Shown: positions 7,701-8,932 of the stretch, piece after piece
Numbering within the stretch: the stretch's first letter is position 1
Layout: every line of letters starts with the position of its first letter
Assembly: GCA_002414185.1 (NCBI GenBank)
Contig: DHYS01000018.1
Location: 1,305 to 10,236 of the forward strand
Length of the DNA stretch: 8,932 nucleotides
Origin: Patescibacteria group bacterium UBA5124
Lineage (GTDB): Bacteria; Patescibacteriota; Gracilibacteria; Absconditabacterales; Absconditicoccaceae
Direction of reading: 5' to 3'
Program-made: the position numbers and the translations under genes
The notes under the pieces: generated by a model
What the model was told of the DNA's origin: nothing
What the model saw: only the letters and a program-made list of their open reading frames with translations
Database searches by the model: none

Positions 7701-8437
7701 TCTATTCTAAAATCATATGACAATGTATCTACTGTATGATTTCCAAGAGGTTGATTTTTATTAAATACACGTATAGCTTGAGTAATCTGAGCTAAAGATA
7801 AACCAAGTTGTTCTGTCTTTGACTTATCCAATAAAACAAAAATTTCATATATTTCATCTTCAGAAGATCAGATATCTATTCTATTAATACTTCATTTACC
7901 ATCCAAAGCATATTTCAATTTTCTAGCTTTTTCTTTGAGATATTCCTGAGTAAATTCATTTTTTTTACCATACAAAAGCACGTCAAACATTTTTTCATTA
8001 TCAGTAGAAATCTCTGTTACAAATGGATCCTGAGCATCTGATGGCAAAGAAACCTTATCTACAGCATCCTTTATATCAACCAATGCCTTTGACATATCGA
8101 CCCCATTATCAAACTCCAAAATAATAGAAGAAACACCAACACGACTTGTAGATGTCATATCTTTAAGACCATCTATATTTTTGATTTCTTGTTCTATTTT
8201 TTCAGTAATCAGAGTATCTATATCCGTAGGATTCACTCACTGATACACAGTAGTAATAGATATAATACCAAAATCTATATCTGGACTAGATTCCTTGGGT
8301 ATTTGATAAAGAGACATAAGTCCTCAAAGAATAACAATTCCCATAAGAAGAAATGTTGTTCTCCATTGTTTTACCCAAAATCCAAAAAAACCTGATGATA
8401 TCTTCTTCTTAAACTTATCCAAATTATGAGTTGTCAT
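4766..8437 (-). CDS. RND efflux permease (AcrB/HAE1-like) with C-terminal RDD-like membrane domain
   Basis: One 1223-aa frame with about 28 TGA-Gly codons; with standard stops it falls into many fragments. RND pumps use the proton gradient to export compounds, usually as trimers with a periplasmic adaptor. Seen: a cytoplasmic N-terminus and TM1 (about 27-43), then a porter loop (about 45-350). TM2-6 include GIAIDATIVVVQG (415-427) and the ISGTATT segment. TM7 lies near residue 560, followed by a second porter loop ending in YEAGGENEE (about 882-890), then TM8-12 with TGIVVNNAIVLID. At TM4 the usual Asp-Asp pair is Asp419-Ala. The canonical core ends near residue 1050. The remaining 165 or so residues add several hydrophobic helices and RDD-like landmarks: NKQTLLQKYLGVSVSLMDGSP near 1125-1140 and NQLWHDVICKTKV near 1201-1213. 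The frame is continuous across the joint, with no stop or gap. The ATG at 8437 follows an in-frame TAG and the adaptor's stop 24 bases upstream. Confidence 0.93.
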
Positions 8438-8461
8438 CAACTATCACAAAAAAATTAAAAA

Positions 8462-8932
8462 TTATTTCTGTTTTATCGTAAATTTTAAAGGATCAAAATA
8501 AGATACATCATTTGTTACTACAGACATCCCTGAAACCAATCCAGAAAGAATTTCTACAGAAGATCCCCAAATATGTCCAAGAGTAACTGTTTGTTTTTTC
8601 AATTCATTGTTATGTAATATCCAAACAAATCATTGATTAGGAGAAAGCGGAATAATTACATTTAATGGTAAAACCATGTCAGACACACGAATAGGCAAAG
8701 AAACAGATGCCACATCTCACAATTGATTCAAAATATGATCAAATCAAACAACAACCTTATAGAGAGTTGTCTTATCAGCAGCAGAAGACACAGACAAAAT
8801 TGTTCATGTAAAGACAATATCAGCATAAGAGATTTGAGCATCACGATCCATTTGAAGATTTTGAGCTTCCTCTGCAGTTACATAAACTTCTACCATTTGA
8901 CTCTGAATACTTGCCAAAGTAAACAATGGAGT
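8462..8932 (-). CDS. RND periplasmic adaptor (HlyD/MFP family), C-terminal part
   Basis: A partial gene: the N-terminus lies beyond the right edge and the last 156 residues are present, ending at TAA. These adaptors are anchored in the cytoplasmic membrane and couple RND permeases to the outside or to an outer-membrane channel. Visible family features: PLFTLAS followed by VEVYVTAEEAQNL (beta-barrel start), a TGTILSVSSAADKTT segment matching the usual F-G-V--VSPAAD--TRT, then LPLNVIIPLSPN and the membrane-proximal end LGHIWGSSVEILSGLVSGMSVV, with its typical EI-SGL--G--VV ending. Four glycines are TGA-coded (8804, 8744, 8717, 8630). It lies directly upstream of the permease, 24 bases apart, so they are almost certainly one operon. 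The promoter is outside the window. No signal or lipobox can be judged. Confidence 0.93.

Noticed and set aside
4766..8437. Many short separate minus-strand frames that look like a decayed RND pseudogene
   Set aside because: All breaks are TGA in the same frame, at glycine positions, with no frameshift and no TAA or TAG. Read with UGA as Gly they form one intact gene.
1..8932. CRISPR array, insertion sequence, attachment site or phage module
   Set aside because: No regularly spaced direct repeats, transposase or integrase motifs, or terminal inverted repeats were seen. The tRNAs at the left end show no duplicated 3' end.

Overview
The window is AT-rich, gene-dense DNA that only makes sense if UGA is read as glycine (genetic code 25). 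Five of the seven protein genes carry in-frame TGA codons, about 47 in total by hand count. Several fall exactly where a conserved family needs glycine: the P-loop of thymidylate kinase, the SxHxxGxAxD motif of a VanY-type peptidase, and the TM4 motif of an RND pump. All seven visible stops are TAA or TAG. This code is known from Absconditabacteria (SR1) and Gracilibacteria (BD1-5/GN02) of the Patescibacteria/CPR. The window does not show which of the two it is. No start codon has a clear Shine-Dalgarno sequence.

Layout. Positions 1-107 (minus) hold two tandem tRNA genes: one cut by the window edge, and a tRNA whose loop reads as Arg(UCG). Upstream of them on the same strand is a close-packed series read right to left from about 3145: tmk (dTMP kinase), a membrane-anchored VanY-like D,D-carboxypeptidase, grpE, and an unrecognised 266-aa protein with a weak LAGLIDADG-like pattern. 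A 129-bp divergent intergenic region (3146-3274) has a plausible promoter for each direction. A single plus-strand gene (3275-4732) encodes a 485-aa protein with a C-terminal lysozyme/transglycosylase-like domain. It ends at a strong hairpin terminator that also serves the convergent minus-strand operon.

That second operon (right edge to 4766) encodes the C-terminal part of an RND periplasmic adaptor (HlyD/MFP type), followed by a 1223-aa RND permease. The permease carries an extra C-terminal membrane module of about 165 residues resembling an RDD domain. The adaptor and permease probably form an export system. No outer-membrane channel is seen. The VanY-like and lysozyme-like proteins both point to peptidoglycan processing. 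No CRISPR array, insertion sequence or phage module is visible, and no gene-free stretch exceeds 300 bases.

Most noteworthy: the recoded UGA itself, its uneven use (grpE and the 266-aa gene have none in about 27 glycines), the RND-RDD fusion, the altered proton-relay motif of the pump, and the lysozyme-like protein with Asp at the usual catalytic Glu and no signal peptide.
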